From the NCBI GenBank assembly GCA_016199265.1, contig JACQGX010000057.1, positions 1 to 43,358 of the forward strand: 43,358 bases of DNA, written 5' to 3'. Position 1 is the stretch's first letter. Each line of letters starts with the position of its first letter. The position numbers and the translations under genes were made by a program. This document shows, in pieces, positions 31,944 through 39,042 of the stretch. Source of the stretch: Chloroflexota bacterium (GTDB taxonomy: Bacteria > Chloroflexota > UBA11872 > UBA12225). The notes under the pieces are model-generated. The model did not search any database. It was not told the DNA's origin and saw nothing but the letters and a program-made list of their open reading frames with translations.

Positions 31944-33302
31944 TTACACGGCCGCGCGATTACGTGAGAGCCACTGCTCGATCCACGTCGTGGTGAGCTC
32001 ATTTTGTACGAACGCCGGGTCGTCGAGGAGCCGCAGATGAAACGGCACCGAAGTCGATACTCCTTCGATCATACACTCTTGCAGCGCCCGTTTCATGCGC
32101 ACGATCGCTTCCGCCCGACTGGCGCCCCAGGTGATGATCTTGGCCAGCAGCGAATCGTAGTACGGCGGCGTCCGATAGCCGGTGTACAGGTGCGAGTCGA
32201 CTCGCACGCCGGGGCCACCCGGGGGGATGTAGCACGTGACCTCCCGGGCGTCGGGCGCAAAGTTCCGCGTCGTGTCCTCGGCATTGATCCGGCACTCGAT
32301 GGCGTGGCCCCGCAATCGAATCTGCTCTTGAGTCCACGGCAGCGGCTCGCCGGCCGCGACGATGAGCTGCGTTTTCACCAGATCGAGGCCGCTGATCATC
32401 TCGGTCACAGGGTGCTCGACCTGCAGCCGCGTATTGACCTCCATGAAGTAGCACTGGCCCTGCCGGTCGACGAGAAACTCCCACGTGCCGGCGTTGACGT
32501 AGCCGGCGGCCTGCGCGCCACGGACGGCGGCCTGGCAGATGCGGGCGCGCAGCTTCGGTGAGAGCCCGGCCGCCGGCGCCTCCTCGAGGATTTTCTGCTG
32601 GCGGCGCTGTAGCGAACAGTCGCGCTCGCCGACGTGTACCACGCTGCCGTGGCTGTCGCCGACGATCTGCACTTCAACGTGACGCGCGTCCTCGATGCAC
32701 TTCTCGAGATAGATGCTCGGGTTGCCAAAGGCATTCTCGGCTTCGGCCTGCGCCACTGGATACGCCGCGACGAGGTCCTGCTCGGTACGGATCATGCGGA
32801 TTCCCTTGCCGCCGCCTCCGGCAACCGCCTTGAGCACGACGGGATAGCCGAGCGCCTTTGCCAGGTCGCGCGCATCTTCGAGGTTGCGCGCCGGCTCGGT
32901 CGAGCCAGGGAGGACGGTGAGCCCCGCCTCCTGCATCGCGCGGCGCGCCTTGATCTTGTCGCCCAGGCGTTCGATCGTCTCCGGCCGCGGGCCGATGAAC
33001 GTGACCTGGTAGCCGGCGCAGATTTCGGCAAAGAAGTGATTTTCCGCGTGGAAGCCGATCCCCGGATGAATGGCATCGGCGCCGGTGATCAGCGCGGCGC
33101 TGACGATGTTCGGAATGTGCAGATACGAGCGCGAGTTGGGCGGGGGGCCAATGCACACCGACTCGTCCGCCAGACGCACGTGCAGCGAGTCGCGGTCGGC
33201 CTCGGAGTACACCGCGACCGTGCGCACCCCTAGCTCGCGGCAGGCGCGAACGATGCGAACGGCGATCTCACCGCGGTTGGCGATCAAGACTTTCGAGATC
33301 AT
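31944..33302 (-). CDS. accC: Biotin carboxylase subunit of acetyl-CoA carboxylase
   Basis: 452 residues, the usual AccC length. It carboxylates the biotin of AccB with ATP and bicarbonate, the first step toward malonyl-CoA. It opens with KVLIANRGEIAVRIVRACRE and carries the ATP-grasp glycine loop AVAGGGGKGIRMI, YLEKCIEDARHVEVQIVGD, ERDCSLQRRQQKILEEAP, FMEVNTRLQVEHPVTEMISG and RINAEDTTRNFAPD. No accB, accA or accD is present here. The ATG at 33302 is 2 bases from a heptamer arm and has no ribosome site. A pyruvate or propionyl-CoA carboxylase role cannot be excluded, but the fab neighbours favour acetyl-CoA carboxylase. Confidence 0.94.
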   Translation of the reverse strand: MISKVLIANRGEIAVRIVRACRELGVRTVAVYSEADRDSLHVRLADESVCIGPPPNSRSYLHIPNIVSAALITGADAIHPGIGFHAENHFFAEICAGYQVTFIGPRPETIERLGDKIKARRAMQEAGLTVLPGSTEPARNLEDARDLAKALGYPVVLKAVAGGGGKGIRMIRTEQDLVAAYPVAQAEAENAFGNPSIYLEKCIEDARHVEVQIVGDSHGSVVHVGERDCSLQRRQQKILEEAPAAGLSPKLRARICQAAVRGAQAAGYVNAGTWEFLVDRQGQCYFMEVNTRLQVEHPVTEMISGLDLVKTQLIVAAGEPLPWTQEQIRLRGHAIECRINAEDTTRNFAPDAREVTCYIPPGGPGVRVDSHLYTGYRTPPYYDSLLAKIITWGASRAEAIVRMKRALQECMIEGVSTSVPFHLRLLDDPAFVQNELTTTWIEQWLSRNRAAV

Positions 33303-33304
33303 TC

Positions 33305-33470
33305 GTCCAAAGTCTAAGGTCCAACGTCCAAAGCAAGAGGTACTACACCAAAGCCACGGTTGAACCCACAGGGATCCTCACTTTGCACTTTGCACTTTGC
33401 ACTTTGCACTTCGTTTAGGTGGTCTTCGCGACCGGCTGCGACGTTGGACATCGGACGTTGGACTTGCGAC
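33305..33470. repeat. Heptamer inverted-repeat site E (unit GTCCAAC) around a CACTTTG tract
   Basis: The left arm (33305-33334) reads GTCCAAA, GTCTAAG, GTCCAAC, GTCCAAA; the right arm (33443-33470) reads GTTGGAC, ATCGGAC, GTTGGAC, TTGCGAC. The left arm begins 2 bases from the accC start codon, the right arm ends 3 bases from the fabG stop, so the site fills the whole gap between two genes. A second, unpaired heptamer tract lies in the loop. Confidence 0.86.
33379..33413. repeat. Five tandem CACTTTG heptamers
   Basis: Four exact CACTTTG units and one CACTTCG (35 bases), inside the loop of site E. No complementary arm was found. It is the most regular tract in the window and probably the youngest. 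Confidence 0.95.
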
Positions 33471-33473
33471 CGA

Positions 33474-34259
33474 CTAGCCCATCGCCAGGCCGCCGTCGAC
33501 GTGGAGCACCTGGCCGGTGATGTACGAGGCGCCGTCGCTGCACAGGAAGGCGGCCGCCTCGGCGACTTCCTCCGGCGAGCCGAAGCGCCCAAGTGGCACC
33601 ATTCCGGCGTACCGCTGACGCAGCTCGTCGGAGAGCGAGACCGTCATGCCGGCGGCGATGAAGCCGGGAGCGAGCGCATTGACCGTGATGCCGCGTGACG
33701 CGGCCTCGCGCGCCGTCGCGCGCGTCAGACCGATCAGGCCCGCCTTGGCCGCCGCGTAGTTGGCCTGTCCAATGTTGCCGGTCACGCCGACAACCGACGT
33801 GACGTGCAGGATGCGTCCCGAACGCTGGCGAAGCATGACGCGCAGCACGCTGCGGGTGCAGAGATACGCCGACTTGAGATTGGTATCGACTACCGCGTCC
33901 CAGTCGGCCTCCTCCATGCGCAAGAGCAGCGTGTCGCGCTTGATCCCGGCGCTATGGATCAGGATATCGATGCGGCCGCAGGTATCGAGCGTCCGTTTCA
34001 CGAGCGCGTCGACCTCGGCGGCCGACGTAACGTCGGCACGTACCGTGTACCCGTCACCACCGGCCTCTCGGATGGCGTGCAGTGTGGCCTCGGCGCGCGC
34101 GTCGCCGCGATGGTAGTGACAGACCACCGTCGCCCCGCCGGTACCGAGCCGGCGCGCGATCGCGCCGCCGATCGCGCCCGACGCGCCGGTGACGAGTGCG
34201 ACCTTACCGTGGAACTGGCTCGGCGCCGCTTCGCTGTCCCCCTTGATACCGTTACTCAA
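33474..34259 (-). CDS. fabG: 3-oxoacyl-ACP reductase
   Basis: 261 residues from TTG 34259, with GGGAGG 7 bases upstream; this is preferred to the upstream ATG inside fabD. FabG reduces beta-ketoacyl-ACP with NADPH. The cofactor loop is VALVTGASGAIGGAIARRLG, followed by ADVT and ILIHSAG. The catalytic Ser is in VTSVVGVTGNIGQ, with the catalytic pair in NYAAAKAG (Tyr and Lys), and the substrate-side helix reads NALAPGFIAAGMTVSLSDEL. The C-terminus SDGASYITGQVLHVDGGLAM is diagnostic. It follows fabD by 29 bases and is separated from accC by heptamer site E. Confidence 0.95.
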   Translation of the reverse strand: MSNGIKGDSEAAPSQFHGKVALVTGASGAIGGAIARRLGTGGATVVCHYHRGDARAEATLHAIREAGGDGYTVRADVTSAAEVDALVKRTLDTCGRIDILIHSAGIKRDTLLLRMEEADWDAVVDTNLKSAYLCTRSVLRVMLRQRSGRILHVTSVVGVTGNIGQANYAAAKAGLIGLTRATAREAASRGITVNALAPGFIAAGMTVSLSDELRQRYAGMVPLGRFGSPEEVAEAAAFLCSDGASYITGQVLHVDGGLAMG

Positions 34260-34288
34260 CTGTGGACCTCCCTCTCCAAGCTGCACCG

Positions 34289-35263
34289 TCACGCGGTGCG
34301 TTCGGCCAGCCACGGAATGGCTGTCCGGATGCTCTGGGCGTCGCCGACCGCCATCGCCGCGAGCCGCCGGTCGAGCCGTTGAACCAGGTTCGTCAGCACC
34401 TGGCCGGCGCCAAACTCGAGAAACGCGCCGGCGCCCGCGTTGGCCATGCGCTCCACGCTCTCAGCCCACAGCACCGGGCTCGCCACCTGCGTCACGAGCT
34501 CGCGCCGAATTGCCTCGGCATCGGTAATTGGTCGGGCGTCGACGTTGGCGATGAGCGGGACACGTGCATCGCGGATCTCTGCCGCGCCGACGGCCTCGGC
34601 AAGCGGCTCGGCTGCCGGCGCCATCGCCGCCGAATGGAAGGCGGCGCTCACCGCCAGCGGCACGCAGCGCCGTGCGCCGGCATCTTGGCACAATCGCGTC
34701 GCCACCGCGAGCCCTTCCGGGTCACCGGCGATCGTGCTCTGCGCCGGCGCATTATGGTTGGCGAGCGCGACGGAGCTGCCCGCCACCTGGCGGCGCGCCG
34801 CGGCGCACGCCTGCTCGACGGCCATACGCTCGAGGCCGATCACGACGACCATACTGCCCGGCCGTCCGCGGCCGGCCTCGTGCATCAGACGCGCGCGCTC
34901 GCGAACCAGGCGCAGCCCGGTCGCCTCGTCGACCGCGCCGGCGGCGACGAGCGCGGCGTACTCGCCGACGCTGTGGCCGGCGACGAACGACGGTGCCGGC
35001 ACCGGGCCTCGCCCGGTGTCCTCCCACGCCTCGACAAAGGCGGCGCGTGCCGCTAGGCTGACGGCCACGATGGCCGGTTGCGCGTTGACGGTGAGCTGGA
35101 GCTCGTCCGCCGGGCCCTCAAACAGCAGGCGCGTCAACGAAAATCCCAGCGTTTCGCCGGCCAGGTCAAAGACGCGGCGCGCGGCCGCAGACGACTCGTA
35201 CAACTCGCGGCCCATTCCCACGACCTGCGTCCCCTGTCCGGGGAAAAGCCAGGCGGTCAGCAT
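34289..35263 (-). CDS. fabD: Malonyl-CoA--ACP transacylase
   Basis: 324 residues. It moves malonyl from CoA to the ACP thiol. Markers are LFPGQGTQVVGMGRELYESS (oxyanion glutamine), the nucleophile elbow FVAGHSVGEYAALVAAGAVD with catalytic Ser, RARLMHEAGRGRPGSMVVVI, VALANHNAPAQSTIAGDPEG and LPxxAAFHSAAMAP-like AVSAAFHSAAMAPAAEPLAE. It should act on an ordinary ACP with a serine; the acyl-carrier-like protein of this string does not have one. It lies 27 bases after rpmF, and neither fabH nor plsX, the usual neighbours, lies between them. Confidence 0.95.
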   Translation of the reverse strand: MLTAWLFPGQGTQVVGMGRELYESSAAARRVFDLAGETLGFSLTRLLFEGPADELQLTVNAQPAIVAVSLAARAAFVEAWEDTGRGPVPAPSFVAGHSVGEYAALVAAGAVDEATGLRLVRERARLMHEAGRGRPGSMVVVIGLERMAVEQACAAARRQVAGSSVALANHNAPAQSTIAGDPEGLAVATRLCQDAGARRCVPLAVSAAFHSAAMAPAAEPLAEAVGAAEIRDARVPLIANVDARPITDAEAIRRELVTQVASPVLWAESVERMANAGAGAFLEFGAGQVLTNLVQRLDRRLAAMAVGDAQSIRTAIPWLAERTA

Positions 35264-35290
35264 GATGGTGCGCGGGATGCGCGCGAGTGT

Positions 35291-35482
35291 TTAGCGAGCG
35301 GCCGCTGCGGCAGGCAGCACCTGCCGGCCCCGATACATGCCGCAGTGCGGACACGCCTGGTACGCCACAATGGGCTGACGGCAGGACGGACAGCTAATCA
35401 ACTGAGGCGGCGAGAGATGGATATGGCTGCGGCGGTTATCGCGCCGCCGCCGCGAGATTTTCTTCTTTGGGAGCGCGCCCAC
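35291..35482 (-). CDS. rpmF: 50S ribosomal protein L32
   Basis: 63 residues from GTG 35482, chosen because GGAGG lies 8 bases upstream and the protein then starts M-GALPKKKISRRRRDNRR, as L32 proteins do. A zinc ribbon follows (CPSCRQPIVAYQACPHCGMY, C-x2-C-x9-C-x2-C), and the tail is GRQVLPAAAAAR. It sits between DUF177 and fabD, an order found widely in bacteria. The longer reading frame upstream (to 35569) is not used. Confidence 0.93.
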   Translation of the reverse strand: MGALPKKKISRRRRDNRRSHIHLSPPQLISCPSCRQPIVAYQACPHCGMYRGRQVLPAAAAAR

Positions 35483-35569
35483 GTATGGTTCCTCCAGATG
35501 ACAACCTAGCAAGGATACCACCTGACCGGTCACGCCGAGGCAGACGGACGCGCGTTGCTCACCGAGCAC

Positions 35570-36121
35570 CTAGCCGCCGGCGTTGCGCTCGAGCAACTCG
35601 CGGAGCCGCGACATCTGCGGATCTACCGTCTCCTCTTCGCAGACGCACTCGATCTCGTTTTGATTGACGCCGCACTGCGGGCACAAGCCCTTGCACGATT
35701 CCGAGCAAATCGTCTGCATCGGCACTTCGAGCAGAATGTGTTGGCGCACCGCCTCGCTCAGGTCGATCTCATGCGACGCGTCGATCGTGAAGCCAAGATC
35801 GTCTTCCGGCTCCGGGAGGTAGTGTCCGGTCTCGATGTCGACCAGGGGGTAGAACTCCGCATCGATCTCGAATTCGATGGGGACTTCTGCCTCGGTGAGA
35901 CAGCGGCTGCACTCGACCTCAACACGTGTGCGAAACCGGCCGCGCGCGAAGATGCTGCGCGGCGTGCGCATCATGCGTACGTGGCCGAGCAACCGCTGTA
36001 CCGGTCGCACCTCCTCGACAAGCGGCGCGAGCGCTTCCGGCGGGGCGTCGACGTCGTACTCGCGGGCAGCGCCCGCCAGTTCTTTGAGAAATCCGGCAAC
36101 GTTGAACTGCAGGCCAGTCAT
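35570..36121 (-). CDS. DUF177 (YceD-family) protein
   Basis: 183 residues from ATG 36121 with a perfect TAAGGAGG site 7 bases upstream. The family (YceD, large ribosomal RNA subunit accumulation protein) supports 23S rRNA accumulation, as in E. coli, and is nearly always before rpmF. Two cysteine-rich parts are seen: VEVECSRCLTEAEVPIEFEI in the middle and CSESCKGLCPQCGVNQNEIE near the C-terminus, likely metal sites. The stop is 87 bases from the L32 start. A TACAAT box at 36146-36141 before the ribosome site may be its -10 element. Confidence 0.88.
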   Translation of the reverse strand: MTGLQFNVAGFLKELAGAAREYDVDAPPEALAPLVEEVRPVQRLLGHVRMMRTPRSIFARGRFRTRVEVECSRCLTEAEVPIEFEIDAEFYPLVDIETGHYLPEPEDDLGFTIDASHEIDLSEAVRQHILLEVPMQTICSESCKGLCPQCGVNQNEIECVCEEETVDPQMSRLRELLERNAGG

Positions 36122-36156
36122 CGACTTGCCTCCTTACCAAATTGTAACGAGGCAGC

Positions 36157-36235
36157 GACAAGACAAACGACAAACGACAAACGACGAAGCGAGACCGCTA
36201 CCCGCGTTGCTCGTTCGTCGTTCGTCGCTTGTCGG
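36157..36235. repeat. Heptamer inverted-repeat site F (unit ACAAACG)
   Basis: The left arm (36157-36193) repeats ACAAACG about four times; the right arm (36206-36235) reads GCTCGTT, CGTCGTT, CGTCGCT, TGTCGG, the complement with mismatches. The loop is only 12 bases, so this is the tightest hairpin of the set. It lies between the DUF177 start and the end of the SepIVA-like gene. Confidence 0.86.
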
Positions 36236-36261
36236 ATGTGACGGGCCGCCGGCGCGATCGC

Positions 36262-36768
36262 CTAGCGCCCCTCGAGCGGCTGGCGCTCGTCGGGAGCCCC
36301 GCCGTAGCCGTCGGCGACACGCGGCCGCAGCGCCTCGATCCCGCCCTGTACTTCATTGAGGATGCCGCTGAGCTGACGGTTGAGCGCCTCGAGGATCTGC
36401 AGCGCGTATTGGTCGGCGCCATCGCGGACCTCGCGCGCCTGGGCCTCCGCCTCTTCGATGATCTCACGCTCGCGCTCGCGAGCGCGTTCGAGGAGGCCCT
36501 GCTCGTCCAGGAGCCGGTCGGCGTGTTCGTGCGCGCGCGCAATGATGCGCTCGGCTTCCTCCTGCGCCTGCCCGGTGATCCGATCGCGATCCTGGCTCAC
36601 CCGGCGGGCCTGCTTGATCTCCTCCGGGACCACGATACGCATCTGATCGACGATATCGAGGCATTCCCGCTCGTCGACCATGATCTTGTTGGTGAACGGC
36701 ACGCGCTGTCCCGCGTTGAGCACGGTTTCCAGCCGGTCGACCAAATACAGGATGTCGATTGCAGTCAC
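36262..36768 (-). CDS. DivIVA/SepIVA-like coiled-coil protein
   Basis: 168 residues from GTG 36768. It opens with MTAIDILYLVDRLETVLNAG, typical of the SepIVA-like group, then VPFTNKIMVDERECLDIVDQ, MRIVVPEEIKQARRVSQDRD and a long charged coiled coil of Glu/Arg/Ala (EEAERIIARAHEHADRLLDE) running to about 145. Mycobacterial SepIVA guides cell-wall growth near the septum and is encoded near coaD and DUF177; the order here (coaD, this gene, DUF177, rpmF) matches. A role in division or elongation is likely but inferred. A GGAAGGGG site lies directly before the GTG. Confidence 0.85.
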   Translation of the reverse strand: MTAIDILYLVDRLETVLNAGQRVPFTNKIMVDERECLDIVDQMRIVVPEEIKQARRVSQDRDRITGQAQEEAERIIARAHEHADRLLDEQGLLERAREREREIIEEAEAQAREVRDGADQYALQILEALNRQLSGILNEVQGGIEALRPRVADGYGGAPDERQPLEGR

Positions 36769-36924
36769 CCCCTTCCATCACCGGACGGCATCGCCCGTGG
36801 CTTGCGCCGGCACCGGCCGAACGAAGCGGCGCGGCGGTCACCAGCGCGTACCTGCGATTGTAGTATGTCTCTCGTTCTGCGCCTAGTACTCGGCCCTGAC
36901 CGGCCTCAACTGCGCCGGCCCGCC

Positions 36925-37563
36925 CTAACGGACACGCTCGTCCTGGACGACGAAGCCGCCGATCCGGTCGGCACCGCCCTCCGCGTCGGGTACCCAGCCG
37001 GGTGGCACGCCGGTCGCGCCAGATGGCCCGGCGGTGCCGGCCGCTCGTGCCGGGAACCGCTCCCGCAGACGTTGCGCCACCAGACTCGGCACCCACTTGC
37101 TCACATCCTCGCCGAGCCGCGCGACCTCGCGCACGAGGGTCGAGCTCAGAAAGCTGTACTCGGCGCTGGCCAGAATGGCGACGGTGGCGATTTCCGGCGC
37201 AAGCTGCGTGTTCATGTGCGACATCTGTAGCTCGTAGTCGAAGTCGGAAACCGCCCGGAGCCCCTTCACGAGCGCAATTGCGCCCTCTTCGCGCGCGAGG
37301 TCGACAATGAGCCGGTTGGCGAACTGGCGCACTCGCACGTTGGGCAGTCCCAATTCCGTGACCGCCGCCTCGACCAGCTCCGTCCGCTCGTCGGCGTCGA
37401 AGAGCGTCTGCTTGTTCGGCGTCGCGTAGACCGCGACGACGATCTGATCGAACAGTTGCGACGCGCGGCAGATGATCTCCAGGTGACCGTTGGTCGGTGG
37501 ATCAAACGTCGCGGGAAGCACCGCAACGCGCGGGCGCGTCGCGGTGGCAGACTTGTCCAGCAC
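36925..37563 (-). CDS. coaD: Pantetheine-phosphate adenylyltransferase
   Basis: 212 residues from GTG 37563. CoaD transfers AMP from ATP to 4'-phosphopantetheine in coenzyme A synthesis. It has VAVLPATFDPPTNGHLEIIC (the T-x-G-H motif as TNGH), ATPNKQTLFDADERTELVEA, VRQFANRLIVDLAREEGAIA, ALVKGLRAVSDFDYELQMSH, and SAEYSFLSSTLVREVARLG with the ISSTxVR-type site. The last 45 residues (GTAGPSGATGVPPGWVPDA) are an extra Gly/Pro-rich tail. TATACT ends only 7 bases before the GTG with no ribosome site, so the message may be nearly leaderless. Confidence 0.95.
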   Translation of the reverse strand: MLDKSATATRPRVAVLPATFDPPTNGHLEIICRASQLFDQIVVAVYATPNKQTLFDADERTELVEAAVTELGLPNVRVRQFANRLIVDLAREEGAIALVKGLRAVSDFDYELQMSHMNTQLAPEIATVAILASAEYSFLSSTLVREVARLGEDVSKWVPSLVAQRLRERFPARAAGTAGPSGATGVPPGWVPDAEGGADRIGGFVVQDERVR

Positions 37564-37627
37564 GAAAGCGAAGTATAGCGGTTCGCTCCGGGTAGGTGCG
37601 GGCCGAAGCTGGGTTAGCGGGACAGAA

Positions 37628-38050
37628 TCACGCCGACAGCGGAACGAGGCGGGTCGGCCGAGGGGCGCGGGTCTCGCCGGCAACCGGTCGAGACGCCCTC
37701 CCTGGTCGGGCATGCTGGGCTGGGCCGGACAAGCGTACCGGGGCGACCCACGGCAGAACGACGCGCCGCTGCGCCAGGTGCTCGGTCAGCAGCTCAACGC
37801 CGCGTGCGCGCGCTACCGGTCGCGCGAGGCGATAGCCGCCCGCCGCGGTCGCACCGGAGAGACGCGTGTCGCGGTGTGACAGCACATCCTCCAACAAGCC
37901 GGTGCCGGCGCGGCGCGCGACGCGGCCCGGCATCGGGCCGCGGGAGCGTGCGTGCAATTCATGGAACGAGAGCAAGCCGATCACGAGCAGCGCTCCGGCC
38001 AGCGGGCCCAAGAGCGCGCATCCCGTGGCAAACGTCCACCACGACACCAT
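37628..38050 (-). CDS. Small membrane-anchored protein, function unknown
   Basis: 140 residues from ATG 38050 with a GGGAGG site 4 bases upstream, which is good evidence for a real start. One membrane segment (FATGCALLGPLAGALLVIGL, about 6-25) is followed by an Arg-rich tail with no recognised domain (HELHARSRGPMPGRVARRAG). It lies 64 bases before coaD on the same strand and may head that operon. The rest of the sequence is of low complexity and rich in Arg, Pro and Ala, so part of the frame may be non-coding. Confidence 0.5.
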   Translation of the reverse strand: MVSWWTFATGCALLGPLAGALLVIGLLSFHELHARSRGPMPGRVARRAGTGLLEDVLSHRDTRLSGATAAGGYRLARPVARARGVELLTEHLAQRRVVLPWVAPVRLSGPAQHARPGRASRPVAGETRAPRPTRLVPLSA

Positions 38051-38207
38051 GATGCCTCCCTACGCACGCCTGCCAAGCGTGCCACGGACTCGTGCCGCCA
38101 GCTTCACCGAAGGCCGGTCTCGTCAGGACTCCTCAACGGTCAGGCCCACGACATGCCTCCCAGACCGACGAGAACAACGGCTGCGAACGTGCGCTGCTGG
38201 GTCAGGC

Positions 38208-39032
38208 TTAAGAGCCCACGGGGAGCGCCGGCATCTGCCAGGCGAGAAACTCTCGCACCAGCATCGCCGCCCACGATTCCAGATAAGGCTTGAGGTTTGG
38301 GCTCAGCCCGGAAAAATCCGGTCCTCGGGCGGTCACGCCGACGCGGGCACCGCCAAAGTCGGCGATGCGCCGGTACGGCGGACTCGGCGGCGACACTTCA
38401 AGGTACAGCGGCGGAAGGTGACTGCCTTCGGCGTCGACGTTGGCGGTATCGACCTTGCGCGCAGGAGACCAGTCTTTGACGAACCGGTAGCGTCCGGACG
38501 CGCCGATGGCGACGCGCTCGCGAGTGGGCATAGCCCAGTCGCCAAACCCATCGCGAGGCTGCGCCGCGTCGTGTGCGCTGCCCGGACCAAATACCTGAAT
38601 CTCAGTGTGCACCGGGTAGACGGCACGAACCTCCTGGCCGGCGACAAGCTCCCGCTCGATGCTCTGGCGCCAGTGGTCGAAGCGCCCATCGTGGTCAAAA
38701 ATCCGCTCGGCGCCGAAGCGGTGCCGCTCGACGTCAGACGCGCGCACCGGCGCGCGCACCGTGGCGTCGAACCGCAGACGGTCCCAGAAGCTCGGCTCCA
38801 TGAGCGCGAAGGCGTCGGCGCCGGCAACTTCGTACACGGCGACTCGCAGGTCGGCGAGCCGCACCACGGCGCTTTCGCCTTCGGCGACGACGACCGGCGC
38901 GACCGGCATCTCCAGCTCAACGCGGATGGGCTTGTACTGCTCGGTGTACGCCTTGACAAACCGCAACGGCGTCGTCGCGGTGATCGGGCCCTCCGGCTTT
39001 GGCTTGCCGAGATAGAAATGCTCCAGAATCAT
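38208..39032 (-). CDS. Unrecognised 274-residue protein of the heparinase locus
   Basis: From ATG 39032, 10 bases after the stop of the heparinase-type gene. The sequence starts MILEHFYLGKPKPEGPITAT, with beta-type strands (RFVKAYTEQYKPIRVELEMP; VRLADLRVAVYEVAGADAFA) and a C-terminal part VGVTARGPDFSGLSPNLKPY. No signal peptide, membrane segment or recognised motif is seen. It is rich in Arg and Asp and looks globular and cytoplasmic. The close spacing suggests joint work with the heparinase-type protein on a uronic-acid polysaccharide, but nothing in it shows a catalytic role. Confidence 0.6.
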   Translation of the reverse strand: MILEHFYLGKPKPEGPITATTPLRFVKAYTEQYKPIRVELEMPVAPVVVAEGESAVVRLADLRVAVYEVAGADAFALMEPSFWDRLRFDATVRAPVRASDVERHRFGAERIFDHDGRFDHWRQSIERELVAGQEVRAVYPVHTEIQVFGPGSAHDAAQPRDGFGDWAMPTRERVAIGASGRYRFVKDWSPARKVDTANVDAEGSHLPPLYLEVSPPSPPYRRIADFGGARVGVTARGPDFSGLSPNLKPYLESWAAMLVREFLAWQMPALPVGS

Positions 39033-39042
39033 GGTCGTCGAC

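Noticed and set aside
33379-33413. Tandem CACTTTG units considered as a CRISPR array
   Set aside because: The unit is 7 bases with no spacers and there are no cas genes.
35483-35569. N-terminal extension of L32
   Set aside because: L32 begins with the GALPKKK block; GTG 35482 has a good ribosome site and gives the normal 63 residues.
37628-38050. Rejecting the 140-residue frame as non-coding
   Set aside because: I considered leaving it out because of its Arg/Pro-rich tail, but the ribosome site and the clear membrane segment favour a real gene, so it is kept at low confidence.
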